DNA of 9,029 bases from Oscillospiraceae bacterium (lineage in GTDB: Bacteria > Bacillota > Clostridia > Oscillospirales > UBA929), in the NCBI GenBank assembly GCA_031289065.1, contig JAITQI010000152.1, forward strand, positions 1 to 9,029, written 5' to 3'. Shown one piece after another: positions 1 through 8,130 of this stretch. The notes below the pieces were generated by a model that was not told the DNA's origin, made no database searches, and was given only the letters and a program-made list of their open reading frames with translations. The position numbers and the translations under genes are program-made. Numbering within the stretch: position 1 is the stretch's first letter; each line of letters starts with the position of its first letter.

Positions 1-2598
<2,598 letters not shown>

Positions 2599-2612
<14 letters not shown>

Positions 2613-2694
2613 GTGATACCCACCATTTCAAGAAGTTATGAAATTGCTCAACCCAAAGCCGTTGGGCAAACAACGAAGTCTCTTCGGCGATCAT
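2599..2694 (-). other. Possible 31-codon upstream ORF overlapping gyrA start
   Basis: A short frame starts at ATG 2694-2692 and stops at TAA 2601-2599, so it overlaps the first four gyrA codons in another frame. It would encode a 31-residue peptide beginning MIAEETSLFAQRLW and containing two adjacent Trp codons. No clear Shine-Dalgarno sequence precedes it, and part of it lies over hairpin-forming sequence. It could be a leader peptide coupled to gyrA, but it could equally be a chance frame. I do not recognise it and assign no function. Confidence 0.15.
2644..2669. repeat. Imperfect inverted repeat in the gyrA leader
   Basis: TTGCTCAAC (2644-2652) and GTTGGGCAA (2661-2669) pair over eight of nine positions around an 8-base loop. 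The structure would form in the gyrA leader RNA about 30 bases ahead of the start codon. It could affect translation or simply be repeat debris. Confidence 0.3.
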
Positions 2695-2699
2695 TTTTT
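2674..2699 (+). terminator. Terminator-like hairpin on plus strand
   Basis: CGAAG (2674-2678) and CTTCG (2682-2686) form a five-pair stem with a TCT loop, followed after seven bases by T6 (2694-2699). The arrangement suits a weak intrinsic terminator for transcription on the plus strand. No plus-strand gene lies upstream, so it would only act on antisense RNA or on RNA from inside the gap. The short stem and the distance to the T run make it doubtful. Confidence 0.25.
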
Positions 2700-2812
2700 G
2701 AGGTTTCAACCCGCGGGCGTTTTCTCTCTCCCGTTCTGTCCTCTGTCCGGAGGGCCGTAGCCCCCTTCAGTCATGAAAAGGGCAGGCTCGAAGAACCGGG
2801 GCTTGCGTTTCC

Positions 2813-2839
2813 CAATTGACAATTGTCCGTTGTCAATTG
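2813..2839. repeat. CAATTGACAA inverted repeat, boundary-repeat family
   Basis: CAATTGACAA (2813-2822) and TTGTCAATTG (2830-2839) are perfect 10-base inverted arms separated by seven bases. The unit AATTGACAATTG is shared with the recF-end palindrome (5478-5495) and, in degenerate form, with the sequence after gyrB (3118-3143). Confidence 0.7.
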
Positions 2840-2879
2840 TTCGTCGTCCATCGTCTGCACCCCTACATCTTGCGGTCTC

Positions 2880-2895
2880 CGTTTCCCGTGAAACA
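2880..2895. promoter_or_regulatory. parS: parS-like ParB-binding site (degenerate)
   Basis: The 16-mer CGTTTCCCGTGAAACA matches the parS consensus TGTTTCACGTGAAACA at 14 of 16 positions (mismatches at positions 1 and 7). ParB/Spo0J loads as a clamp at such sites near the origin and recruits SMC for chromosome segregation. The setting supports the call: it is non-coding and lies in the gyrB-gyrA gap a few kb from oriC. The mismatch at position 7 falls in the central CACGTG, so affinity could be reduced. ParB genes are not in the window. Confidence 0.55.
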
Positions 2896-2898
2896 CAA

Positions 2899-2911
2899 TT
2901 TTGGGGGATAA
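2899..2911 (-). promoter_or_regulatory. TTATCCCCCAAAA motif, DnaA-box-like, copy 1
   Basis: Read on the minus strand this is TTATCCCCCAAAA. The first nine bases match the DnaA box TTATCCACA at seven positions. The same 13-mer recurs at 3053-3065 (minus) and 8100-8112 (plus, in the oriC gap). It lies three bases from the parS-like site. A DnaA-binding role is inferred from the resemblance and the shared oriC copy. Confidence 0.4.
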
Positions 2912-2960
2912 CTCATCCCGCCGACCGCGTCGAAACAGCACCGTCAAAAGATAACCCTCA

Positions 2961-2990
2961 GGAGGCGAAGCCTCCGCGATTTTTAGATTT
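2961..2990 (+). terminator. Hairpin with T runs on plus strand
   Basis: GGAGGC (2961-2966) and GCCTCC (2970-2975) form a six-pair stem with a GAA loop, followed by GCGATTTTTAGATTTTT. This looks like an intrinsic terminator on the plus strand, where no gene precedes it. On the minus strand (the direction of gyrB and gyrA) the bases after the stem are not U-rich, so it is not a good gyrB terminator. GGAGGCTTCGCCTCC-type hairpins may be part of the same repeat family as 5432-5444. Confidence 0.3.
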
Positions 2991-3052
2991 TTGAGGAACC
3001 GCAACCCATTCCCGTCCCCAACGCCGCCCGCCGTCCCCCGTCCCCACCCTCT

Positions 3053-3065
3053 TTTTGGGGGATAA
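3053..3065 (-). promoter_or_regulatory. TTATCCCCCAAAA motif, DnaA-box-like, copy 2
   Basis: This is an exact second copy of the 13-mer on the minus strand, 142 bases from copy 1 and in the same orientation. It is next to the GC-rich stem-loop at 3070-3102. A DnaA-binding role is possible and unproven. Confidence 0.4.
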
Positions 3066-3069
3066 CGCC

Positions 3070-3102
3070 CTCCCCGGAGGCCCCGAAGGGGCCAGCGGGG
3101 AG
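3070..3102. other. GC-rich stem-loop downstream of gyrB
   Basis: CTCCCCG (3070-3076) pairs with CGGGGAG (3096-3102) and the inner GGCCCC (3079-3084) pairs with GGGGCC (3088-3093) around a GAA loop, with a small internal bulge. The stem lies 48 bases beyond the gyrB stop. No U run follows on either strand, so it is not a classical intrinsic terminator. It could stabilise the gyrB mRNA 3' end or pause transcription. Confidence 0.45.
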
Positions 3103-3117
3103 CCTGGGGGGTTAATA

Positions 3118-3143
3118 AGAATTGTCAATCGTCAATTGTCAAT
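3118..3143. repeat. TTGTCAAT repeat just after gyrB
   Basis: AATTGTCAATCGTCAATTGTC shows near-tandem units of (A)ATTGTCAAT seven bases past the gyrB stop codon. It is a degenerate copy of the AATTGACAATTG family found at the recF end and at 2813-2839. On the minus strand it contains several TTGACA -35-like boxes but no convincing -10. Confidence 0.65.
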
Positions 3144-3149
3144 GGCCCG

Positions 3150-5078
3150 TCACACGTCCAGGTTCACCACGTTCTTCGCGTATTGCTCGATGAACTCCCG
3201 TCTCGGCTCCACCTTGTCCCCCATGAGCACGGTGAAAATCTGATCCGCCGATACGGCGTCGTCCAGCTCCACCTTGAGCAGCGTCCGGGCTTCGGGGTTC
3301 ATCGTGGTCTCCCACAGCTCGGAGCCGTCCATTTCGCCCAGGCCCTTGTTCCGGGCCACGTCGATGCGATCCCGGGCGGCCTGGTCGCCGCCGCTCATCT
3401 CGTCGAGGATTTGATCCCTCTCCTTGTCCGAGAAGGCGTACCGGGAGGTCTTGCCCCGGGTCATCTTGTACAGGGGCGGCTGGGCCAGATACACATGCCC
3501 CGCGTCCAGCAGGGGGCGCATGAACCGGAAAAAGAAGGTCAGCAGCAGGGTGCGGATGTGGCTGCCGTCCACGTCGGCGTCGGCCATGATGACGATTTTG
3601 TTGTACCGCAGGCGGGTCACGTCGAAGTCGTCCCCGATGCCCGCCCCCAGGGCCAGGATGACCGGCATGAGCTTTTCGTTGCCGTACACCCGGTCGATGC
3701 GGGCCTTTTCCACGTTGAGCATCTTGCCCCACAGGGGCAGAATGGCCTGATACCGGCTGTCCCGGCCGCTCTTGGCCGAGCCGCCGGCGCTGTCTCCCTC
3801 GACGATGTAGATTTCCGTCAGCCGCGGGTCGCGCTCGTTGCAGTCGAACAGCTTGCCCGGCAGGCTGGAGCTTTCCAAGGCGGTTTTGCGCCGGGTCAGA
3901 TCGCGGGCGCGGCGGGCGGCCTCACGGGCCCGGGCGGCGGTCACCGCCTTGTCGAGAATGGCCCGGCCCACCGTGGGATTCTCCTCCAAGAAGTCGGTCA
4001 GCTTCTCCCCCACAATGGAGTCCACCAGCACGCGGATGTCCGAGTTGCCCAGCTTGGTCTTGGTCTGCCCCTCGAACTGAGCGTCCACCAGCTTGACGCT
4101 GATGACCGCGCACAGCCCCTCCCGGACGTCCTCGCCGGAGAGGTTCTTGTCGTCGTCCTTGATGAACTTGTGCTTCCGGCCGTATTCGTTGATCACCCGG
4201 GTGATGGCGTTTTTGAAGCCGGTCTCGTGCATCCCGCCCTCGGTGGTGTGGATGTTGTTGGCGAAGGAGTAGATGGTCTCGTTGTACGAGTCGTTGTATT
4301 GCAGGGCCACCTCGGCCACGGAATCCCCCTTCTGCCCGGCGATGTAGATGACGTCCGGGTGCAGGGGGGTCTTGTTCTTGTTGACGTACTCCACAAAGGA
4401 GCGGATGCCCCCCTCGTAGTACAGAACCTTGACCGTCGGGGTCTCCTCCCGCAGGTCGGACAGGGTGATGCGCAGCCCGGCGTTGAGAAAGGCCTGCTCC
4501 CGCATACGGGACAGCAGGGTGTCGAAGTCGAAGACCGTCTCCTCGAAGATGTCCCCGTCCGGCCGGAAGGCGATGAGCGTTCCGGTCTGGTCGGTGGCCT
4601 CGGCGGCGACCAGCGGCTCGGTCATGTCCCCCCGGGCGAAGGCCGCCTTGTGAACCCGCCCCTCCCGGTAGACCTCCACCTTCATCCACTCGGACAGGGC
4701 GTTGACGACCGAAGCGCCCACGCCGTGCAGGCCGCCGGCCACCTTGTACCCGCCGCCGCCGAACTTGCCCCCCGCGTGCAGCACGGTGAACACCAGCTCC
4801 AGCGCCGACCGGCCCGTCTCGTGCATCCCCACCGGAATGCCCCGCCCGTCGTCCCGTACGCTCACCCAGTCCCCCGGGTTGAGCGTCACCTCGATGTGTG
4901 TGCAATACCCGGCCAGCGCCTCGTCGATGGCGTTGTCCACGATCTCATACACCAAGTGGTGCAGTCCCCGGCTGGACGTGGTGCCGATATACATCCCCGG
5001 CCGCTTGCGCACCGCCTCCAGCCCCTCCAGCACTTGAATCTGGGAGGCGCCGTAATCTTGGTTTACCTGTTCGCTCAT
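3150..5078 (-). CDS. gyrB: DNA gyrase subunit B
   Basis: GyrB supplies the ATPase and the TOPRIM metal site of gyrase. From MSEQVNQDYGASQIQ the protein has 642 residues, the usual Firmicutes size without the E. coli insertion. Visible motifs: EGLEAVRKRPGMYIG; the ATP-site Asn49 in EIVDNAIDEAL; DDGRGIP (76-82); ATP lid GGGYKVAGGLHGVGASVVNA (107-126); the coumarin-contact Arg138 in YREGRVH; QTKTKLGNSDIR in the transducer; the TOPRIM Glu427 in VEGDSAGGSAKSGR and Asp500/Asp502/Asp504 in DADVDGSHIR; and a C-terminal ending GDKVEPRREFIEQYAKNV. An in-frame ATG at 5111 would add 11 residues but lacks a ribosome site. The chosen ATG has GAGAGGG seven bases before it and fits family N-termini. It starts 36 bases after remB, so co-transcription is likely. 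Nothing essential is missing. Confidence 0.98.
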   Translation of the reverse strand: MSEQVNQDYGASQIQVLEGLEAVRKRPGMYIGTTSSRGLHHLVYEIVDNAIDEALAGYCTHIEVTLNPGDWVSVRDDGRGIPVGMHETGRSALELVFTVLHAGGKFGGGGYKVAGGLHGVGASVVNALSEWMKVEVYREGRVHKAAFARGDMTEPLVAAEATDQTGTLIAFRPDGDIFEETVFDFDTLLSRMREQAFLNAGLRITLSDLREETPTVKVLYYEGGIRSFVEYVNKNKTPLHPDVIYIAGQKGDSVAEVALQYNDSYNETIYSFANNIHTTEGGMHETGFKNAITRVINEYGRKHKFIKDDDKNLSGEDVREGLCAVISVKLVDAQFEGQTKTKLGNSDIRVLVDSIVGEKLTDFLEENPTVGRAILDKAVTAARAREAARRARDLTRRKTALESSSLPGKLFDCNERDPRLTEIYIVEGDSAGGSAKSGRDSRYQAILPLWGKMLNVEKARIDRVYGNEKLMPVILALGAGIGDDFDVTRLRYNKIVIMADADVDGSHIRTLLLTFFFRFMRPLLDAGHVYLAQPPLYKMTRGKTSRYAFSDKERDQILDEMSGGDQAARDRIDVARNKGLGEMDGSELWETTMNPEARTLLKVELDDAVSADQIFTVLMGDKVEPRREFIEQYAKNVVNLDV

Positions 5079-5114
5079 GCTTTTCCCTCTCTCGTCTCGA
5101 TCATTTGTCACGTG

Positions 5115-5390
5115 TCACTGCGCGGCTGTCAATGGAAACGTCTCCCGCGCCCGCTTGGCCAGCGTCGCCGCCGTGATGGGGGACAAAAATACCCGGGTGC
5201 GCCCGTCGGCCCGGCACAGCACAAAGGAGGCGGGCAGCTCCTCTTCGTCCACCGTGGTCACCAACCCGTCCCGCTGGGCCCGGGCCAAAAAGTCCCGGCT
5301 CAGCCCCGACCGGCTCACCCCGTCCAAATCAAAAATCCCCACCACGTCCCCCCGAGGAACGACGGACCCTTGACCCAAATGCAAATACAT
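5115..5390 (-). CDS. remB: RemB-like DUF370 regulator
   Basis: This 91-residue protein begins MYLHLGQGSVVPRGDVVGIF and continues with ELPASFVLC and VFLSPI, the pattern of the DUF370 / RemA-RemB family. In Bacillus the RemB (YaaB) gene occupies this same place between recF and gyrB. RemA relatives bind DNA as oligomeric arcs and affect matrix and osmoprotection genes; the function of RemB is less clear, so the regulatory role here is a family inference. The conserved MYxHLG start fixes the first codon at 5390, and an in-frame TGA five bases upstream prevents extension. No Shine-Dalgarno sequence is present: the 18 bases upstream are the hairpin AATTGCC-GAA-GGCAATT with a five-base spacer. The gene is followed after 36 bases by gyrB. 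Confidence 0.88.
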   Translation of the reverse strand: MYLHLGQGSVVPRGDVVGIFDLDGVSRSGLSRDFLARAQRDGLVTTVDEEELPASFVLCRADGRTRVFLSPITAATLAKRARETFPLTAAQ

Positions 5391-5395
5391 AATTC

Positions 5396-5412
5396 AATTG
5401 CCGAAGGCAATT
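5396..5412. repeat. Hairpin five bases ahead of remB start
   Basis: AATTGCC (5396-5402) and GGCAATT (5406-5412) are perfect seven-base arms around GAA. In the transcript this hairpin would lie where the remB ribosome site should be. Confidence 0.7.
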
Positions 5413-5431
5413 AAAAATGAAGAATGACGGA

Positions 5432-5444
5432 CACGCTTCGCGTG
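5432..5444. repeat. CACGC-TTC-GCGTG hairpin
   Basis: Five-base perfect arms (5432-5436 and 5440-5444) enclose a TTC loop. Like 2961-2975, it has a GC stem and a three-base TTC/GAA loop, and it is embedded in the boundary repeat. No T run adjoins it. Confidence 0.6.
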
Positions 5445-5458
5445 ACAATAATTCTTAC

Positions 5459-5495
5459 TTTTTAATTTTTAATTCTTAATTGACAATTGTCAATT
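5459..5495. repeat. Boundary repeat with 18-bp palindrome over recF stop
   Basis: AATTGACAATTGTCAATT (5478-5495) is a perfect 18-base palindrome, and the adjoining 5459-5477 is identical to window bases 1-19. The last recF codon AAT and the TGA stop (5490-5492) are inside the palindrome, so the repeat defines the RecF C-terminus. Confidence 0.8.
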
Positions 5496-6605
5496 GACCT
5501 CGGCTCTCCCTCCCACAATATGCACCGCCCGCCCGCCCTTGAGGGTGGTCATCCGGGCCGGTTCGCAGCAGGTGATGAGCACCTGGCCGTCTTCGATCTT
5601 GTGCAAAACATAATCCTGCCGCCCGGGGTCCAGCTCGGACAGCACGTCGTCCAGCAGCAGCACGGGGTACGCCCCGAACTCCTCGGTGAACACCTGCCGC
5701 TCGGCCAGCTTCATGGCCAGCGCCGCCGTTCGGGCCTGCCCCTGGGAACCGAAGTCCCGGGCGCTCACCCCGTCCAGCAGGGCCTCCGCGTCGTCTTTGT
5801 GGGGGCCCACCAGGCACCGCCCGGCCGCCCATTCCGCCGTCTCGTGGGCGCACAGGGACTCGTAGAGCGCTTCGGCCTGCTCGGCCTCCCCCCGTCCCTC
5901 GGACCAAACCGGTTTGCACCGGTAGGACAGCGCCAGCCGCTCCCGCCCTTCGGTCACGTCGGCGTGAAGCCCCGCCGCCGCCGCCGCCACCCGGGCGATA
6001 AAGGCCGCCCGAAAAACGGTCAGCGCACCCCCGGTCTGGGCCAGGCGGCGGTTGAAGTCGGGTAGGGTTCCGGCCAGGGGGTTGCCCATCCGGCCGTCCC
6101 GCAACACCCGGGTCTTGTGCGCGTGAAGGCGGTTGTATTCCGCCAGCAGAGACAGATACCGGGGCCGCAACTGGCACAGGGCCAGGTCCATAAACCGCCG
6201 CCGGGCCGCCGCCCCCTCCCGGATGAGCCCCAACTCCTCCGGGCCGAACAGCACGCAGGGCAAGCGCCCCACCATGTCCCGGGGGGAAGACAGCTTCACG
6301 CCGTTGGCGTACAGGCCCCGCCGCCCCTGGGCGAAAAACCGGGCTTCCAGCGCCTGCGTCCGGCCCCCCGACCACACCCGGGCCGCCGCCAAGCCCTCGG
6401 CCTGCCCGAAACGGATCAGCTCGGCGTCCCGATGGGCCCGGTAGCTCTTGCCGCCGCCGAAGTAGAACACGGCCTCCAGCAGATTGGTCTTGCCCTGGGC
6501 GTTGTCCCCCCACAGGATGTTGACGCCCGGGGCGAAGGACACCTCTTGGTCGGCGTAGTTGCGGAAGTTGAACAGCCGCAGTGTTTCCACCCGGACGGCC
6601 TCCAT
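5490..6605 (-). CDS. recF: DNA replication and repair protein RecF
   Basis: RecF is an SMC-like ABC ATPase that, with RecO and RecR, loads RecA at single-strand gaps and helps restart stalled forks. The 371-residue length matches the family. Visible: N-terminal LRLFNFRNY; Walker A GDNAQGKT (residues 33-40); ABC signature SQGQ (287-290); Walker B VLLLDDVLSELD (315-326) with the D-loop; and a conserved C-terminal ITCCEP. The start ATG (6605) is four bases past the dnaN stop, and its GGAG ribosome site lies in the last dnaN codons, indicating translational coupling. The small S4-domain gene often found between dnaN and recF in Firmicutes is absent. The last residues (AEVN) run into a repeat that provides the stop codon. 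Confidence 0.97.
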   Translation of the reverse strand: MEAVRVETLRLFNFRNYADQEVSFAPGVNILWGDNAQGKTNLLEAVFYFGGGKSYRAHRDAELIRFGQAEGLAAARVWSGGRTQALEARFFAQGRRGLYANGVKLSSPRDMVGRLPCVLFGPEELGLIREGAAARRRFMDLALCQLRPRYLSLLAEYNRLHAHKTRVLRDGRMGNPLAGTLPDFNRRLAQTGGALTVFRAAFIARVAAAAAGLHADVTEGRERLALSYRCKPVWSEGRGEAEQAEALYESLCAHETAEWAAGRCLVGPHKDDAEALLDGVSARDFGSQGQARTAALAMKLAERQVFTEEFGAYPVLLLDDVLSELDPGRQDYVLHKIEDGQVLITCCEPARMTTLKGGRAVHIVGGRAEVN

Positions 6606-6609
6606 CGGC

Positions 6610-7731
6610 CTACTCCGCCCGCAGACGCACGGGCAGGATCATATACACAAACCCGTTGCCCTCTGTGGGCGCGATGACACAGGGGGACAGGGGGTTTTGC
6701 AGCAACAGAACGCATTCCTCGTCGGGCAGGGCCCGGAGGGCGTCCAGCAGATAGCGGTGGTTGAACCCGATTTCCAGCCCGTGTTCCGGCAGGGCGCCGT
6801 CCACCTGGGCCGGGCAGAAGTCCTGGGCCGAGCCCAGGGCGGTCACGCAGGACAACAACAGGCCGTTCCCGTCCACCTTCACCCGCACCGGATTCTTGAT
6901 CTTCTCGCTCACCAGCAGGCTGACCCGCTCGATGCTGTCGGCCAGCGCCCGGGCGGACAGCCGGGCCGTGATGGGCTGCTCCTGGGGCACGGCGGTCTTG
7001 TAGTTCAAAAAGTCCCCGTCCAGCAGGCGGGTGATCAGCGTCGCCCCGCCCAGCTCAAACAGGATATGCCGCCCCCCCAGGATCAGGGAGACGGTCTTGT
7101 CCTCCTCGTCGCTCAGGAGGCGCTCCAGCTCCCGCAGGGCCTGCCCGGGCACCACAAAGTCCTCCGGCGGCGGCGCGCCCTCCACCGGCTGCCGACGCAG
7201 AGCCAGCCGGTAGCCGTCCACCGACACCAGCGTCAGACCCCCGTCCTCCCAGATGAAGCGGGAACCGGTGTGAACCACCTTGGCGTCGTTGTCCGACACG
7301 GCGAACAGTGTCCCTCGGATCATCTCCCGCAGGGCCTTTTGGGGCAGCACGGCGGCCCGCTCCCCCACCACCTCGGGCATTTGGGGATAGGCGTCCCCCT
7401 CCAGACAGGAGGCGATGTCGTATACCGCCTGGCCGCAGGAGATGTGCATCACCAGCTTGTCGTTGAGGGAGAAGGAGATCACGTCGTCCGGCAACCGGCG
7501 GACGATGTCCCCCAGCAGCCGGGCGCTGACAATCACCGCCCCCGGCGCCTCGATGTCGGCCTCGACCTCTTGCCGGACACCCACCTCCAGGTTAAACCCC
7601 GTCAGCCGGATGGTCTCCCCCGCCTCGATGAGCACCCCTTCCAGCGCCGCGATACCGCTCCGCGCCGGCACCGCCCGAGACACGTTGGTCAGCGCCGGCA
7701 GCAGCACCGCCTTCTCACAGGAAAATTTCAT
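6610..7731 (-). CDS. dnaN: DNA polymerase III beta sliding clamp
   Basis: DnaN forms the ring-shaped dimer that tethers the replicative polymerase to DNA. The protein has 373 residues, close to the usual 365-375, in three similar clamp folds (roughly 1-120, 121-245 and 246-373). It starts MKFSCEKAVLLPALTNVSRA. Family landmarks include ASCLEGDAYPQMPEV, VSVDGYRLALRR (the common ATDGHRLA motif, here SVDGYRLA), LLDGDFLNYK and the C-terminal YMILPVRL. The start at 7731 is preceded by AAGGAGG with eight bases between, a strong ribosome site. An upstream in-frame ATG at 7860 would add 43 residues unlike the family and is not used. dnaN is followed by recF after four bases. I found no convincing sigma-A promoter between oriC and this start. 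Confidence 0.98.
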   Translation of the reverse strand: MKFSCEKAVLLPALTNVSRAVPARSGIAALEGVLIEAGETIRLTGFNLEVGVRQEVEADIEAPGAVIVSARLLGDIVRRLPDDVISFSLNDKLVMHISCGQAVYDIASCLEGDAYPQMPEVVGERAAVLPQKALREMIRGTLFAVSDNDAKVVHTGSRFIWEDGGLTLVSVDGYRLALRRQPVEGAPPPEDFVVPGQALRELERLLSDEEDKTVSLILGGRHILFELGGATLITRLLDGDFLNYKTAVPQEQPITARLSARALADSIERVSLLVSEKIKNPVRVKVDGNGLLLSCVTALGSAQDFCPAQVDGALPEHGLEIGFNHRYLLDALRALPDEECVLLLQNPLSPCVIAPTEGNGFVYMILPVRLRAE

Positions 7732-7884
7732 ATGGGTCGCCTCCTTGTTCCCTTGGACAAATGAAAACCCTTTTCGGGCTTCTGTTTCTTCGTGGCCGGC
7801 CTCAGGACCGCCCGTCCGCGATGGGCACATGCGTCGCCAGAGAAACGCTCCGGAATCCAATTCGTTTTCTCAAGCCCTCGCGCC

Positions 7885-7934
7885 CTTTTGGTTTTTTCCG
7901 TTCTTATTTAGAAAAGAAGAGAATAGATAGTAAG
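7885..7934 (-). other. Candidate DNA unwinding element with DnaA-trio-like run
   Basis: On the minus strand, 7934-7903 reads CTTACTATCTATTCTC followed by TTCTTTTCTAAATAAG, rich in CTA/CTT triplets, and then an A-rich tract to 7885. The Bacillus DnaA-trio strand shows a similar run of CTA/CTT triplets placed between the boxes and the AT-rich duplex. Here 23 GC-rich bases separate it from the nearest boxes. The triplet register is not strict, so this is a resemblance only. Confidence 0.4.
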
Positions 7935-7957
7935 TTGGCGGTTGGGGTCTGTTGTCC

Positions 7958-7973
7958 GGGGGATAGTGGATAA
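7958..7973 (-). promoter_or_regulatory. Composite DnaA-box pair A
   Basis: The minus strand reads TTATCCACTATCCCCC: TTATCCACT (8 of 9 to the DnaA box TTATCCACA) fused to CTATCCCCC. It is the best single box in the window and the closest to the candidate unwinding stretch. Confidence 0.6.
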
Positions 7974-8004
7974 CAACCCCTATCCGTTGCCCCACAGTAA
8001 CTCC

Positions 8005-8018
8005 CTATCCACTACCCC
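8005..8018 (+). promoter_or_regulatory. Composite DnaA-box pair B
   Basis: CTATCCACTACCCC has the same layout as pair A, in the opposite orientation. CTATCCACT matches TTATCCACA at seven of nine bases. A more degenerate relative, CTATCCGTTGCCCC, starts at 7980. Confidence 0.45.
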
Positions 8019-8040
8019 TTGGGGACGCGGTGGGGACGCC

Positions 8041-8049
8041 CGGGGATAA
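8041..8049 (-). promoter_or_regulatory. Degenerate DnaA box
   Basis: The minus strand reads TTATCCCCG, matching TTATCCACA at seven of nine bases. It lies between pairs B and C. Confidence 0.35.
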
Positions 8050-8091
8050 CTTCCGCCCCCCAAAAACCCAAAAACCCCGTCCCCCGCCCAA

Positions 8092-8112
8092 TTGTCCACT
8101 TATCCCCCAAAA
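8092..8112 (+). promoter_or_regulatory. Composite DnaA-box pair C with TTATCCCCCAAAA motif
   Basis: TTGTCCACT (8092-8100) overlaps TTATCCCCC (8100-8108) by one base, giving the same two-part layout as pair A on the other strand. The second half is the third copy of the 13-mer TTATCCCCCAAAA (8100-8112) also found twice in the gyrB-gyrA gap. Confidence 0.5.
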
Positions 8113-8130
8113 CCAGGGGAAAGCCATACG

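Larger units (their letters stand above)
2613..3149. other. Repeat-rich gyrB-gyrA intergenic region, 537 bp
   Basis: This gap between gyrB and gyrA holds no convincing gene. From the gyrB end it contains: a TTGTCAAT-type repeat (3118-3143), a GC-rich stem-loop (3070-3102), a TTATCCCCCAAAA motif (3053-3065, minus), GC-rich tracts made of variants of CCCGTCCCC (3007-3048), a hairpin followed by T runs on the plus strand (2961-2990), a second TTATCCCCCAAAA motif (2899-2911, minus), a parS-like palindrome (2880-2895), a CAATTGACAA inverted repeat (2813-2839), and a small hairpin with a T6 run on the plus strand (2674-2699). The gyrA leader is at the left end. I could not pick a sigma-A promoter with both boxes for gyrA. 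Confidence 0.7.
5391..5489. other. recF-remB spacer made of repeats and hairpins
   Basis: The 99 bases between the recF stop and remB start appear to be wholly repeat sequence. In the minus direction: a palindrome spanning the recF stop, an AATTAAGAATTAAAAATTAAAAAGTAAG-type tract (two parts, 5481-5454), a CACGC/GCGTG hairpin (5432-5444), and an AATTGCC/GGCAATT hairpin (5396-5412) touching the remB start. A perfect TTGACA (5493-5488) with a 16-base spacer to TAAAAA (5471-5466) could act as a weak promoter for remB-gyrB; I put that at low likelihood. Confidence 0.65.

Noticed and set aside
2771..3004. 77-codon minus-strand frame in the gyrB-gyrA gap
   Set aside because: It runs across the parS-like site, the 13-mer and the repeats, and has no ribosome site or family features.
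5079..5111. Eleven-residue N-terminal extension of GyrB from ATG 5111
   Set aside because: There is no ribosome site before it, while ATG 5078 has one and fits family N-termini.
5109..5114. CACGTG core between remB and gyrB as a second parS
   Set aside because: The surrounding 16 bases match parS at only about 11 positions; the arms are not conserved.
3183..5414. 743-codon plus-strand open frame opposite gyrB and remB
   Set aside because: It is antisense to confidently identified genes and has no recognisable domains.
7732..7860. 43-residue N-terminal extension of DnaN from ATG 7860
   Set aside because: The added residues are unlike any clamp, and a strong AAGGAGG site with proper spacing marks ATG 7731.
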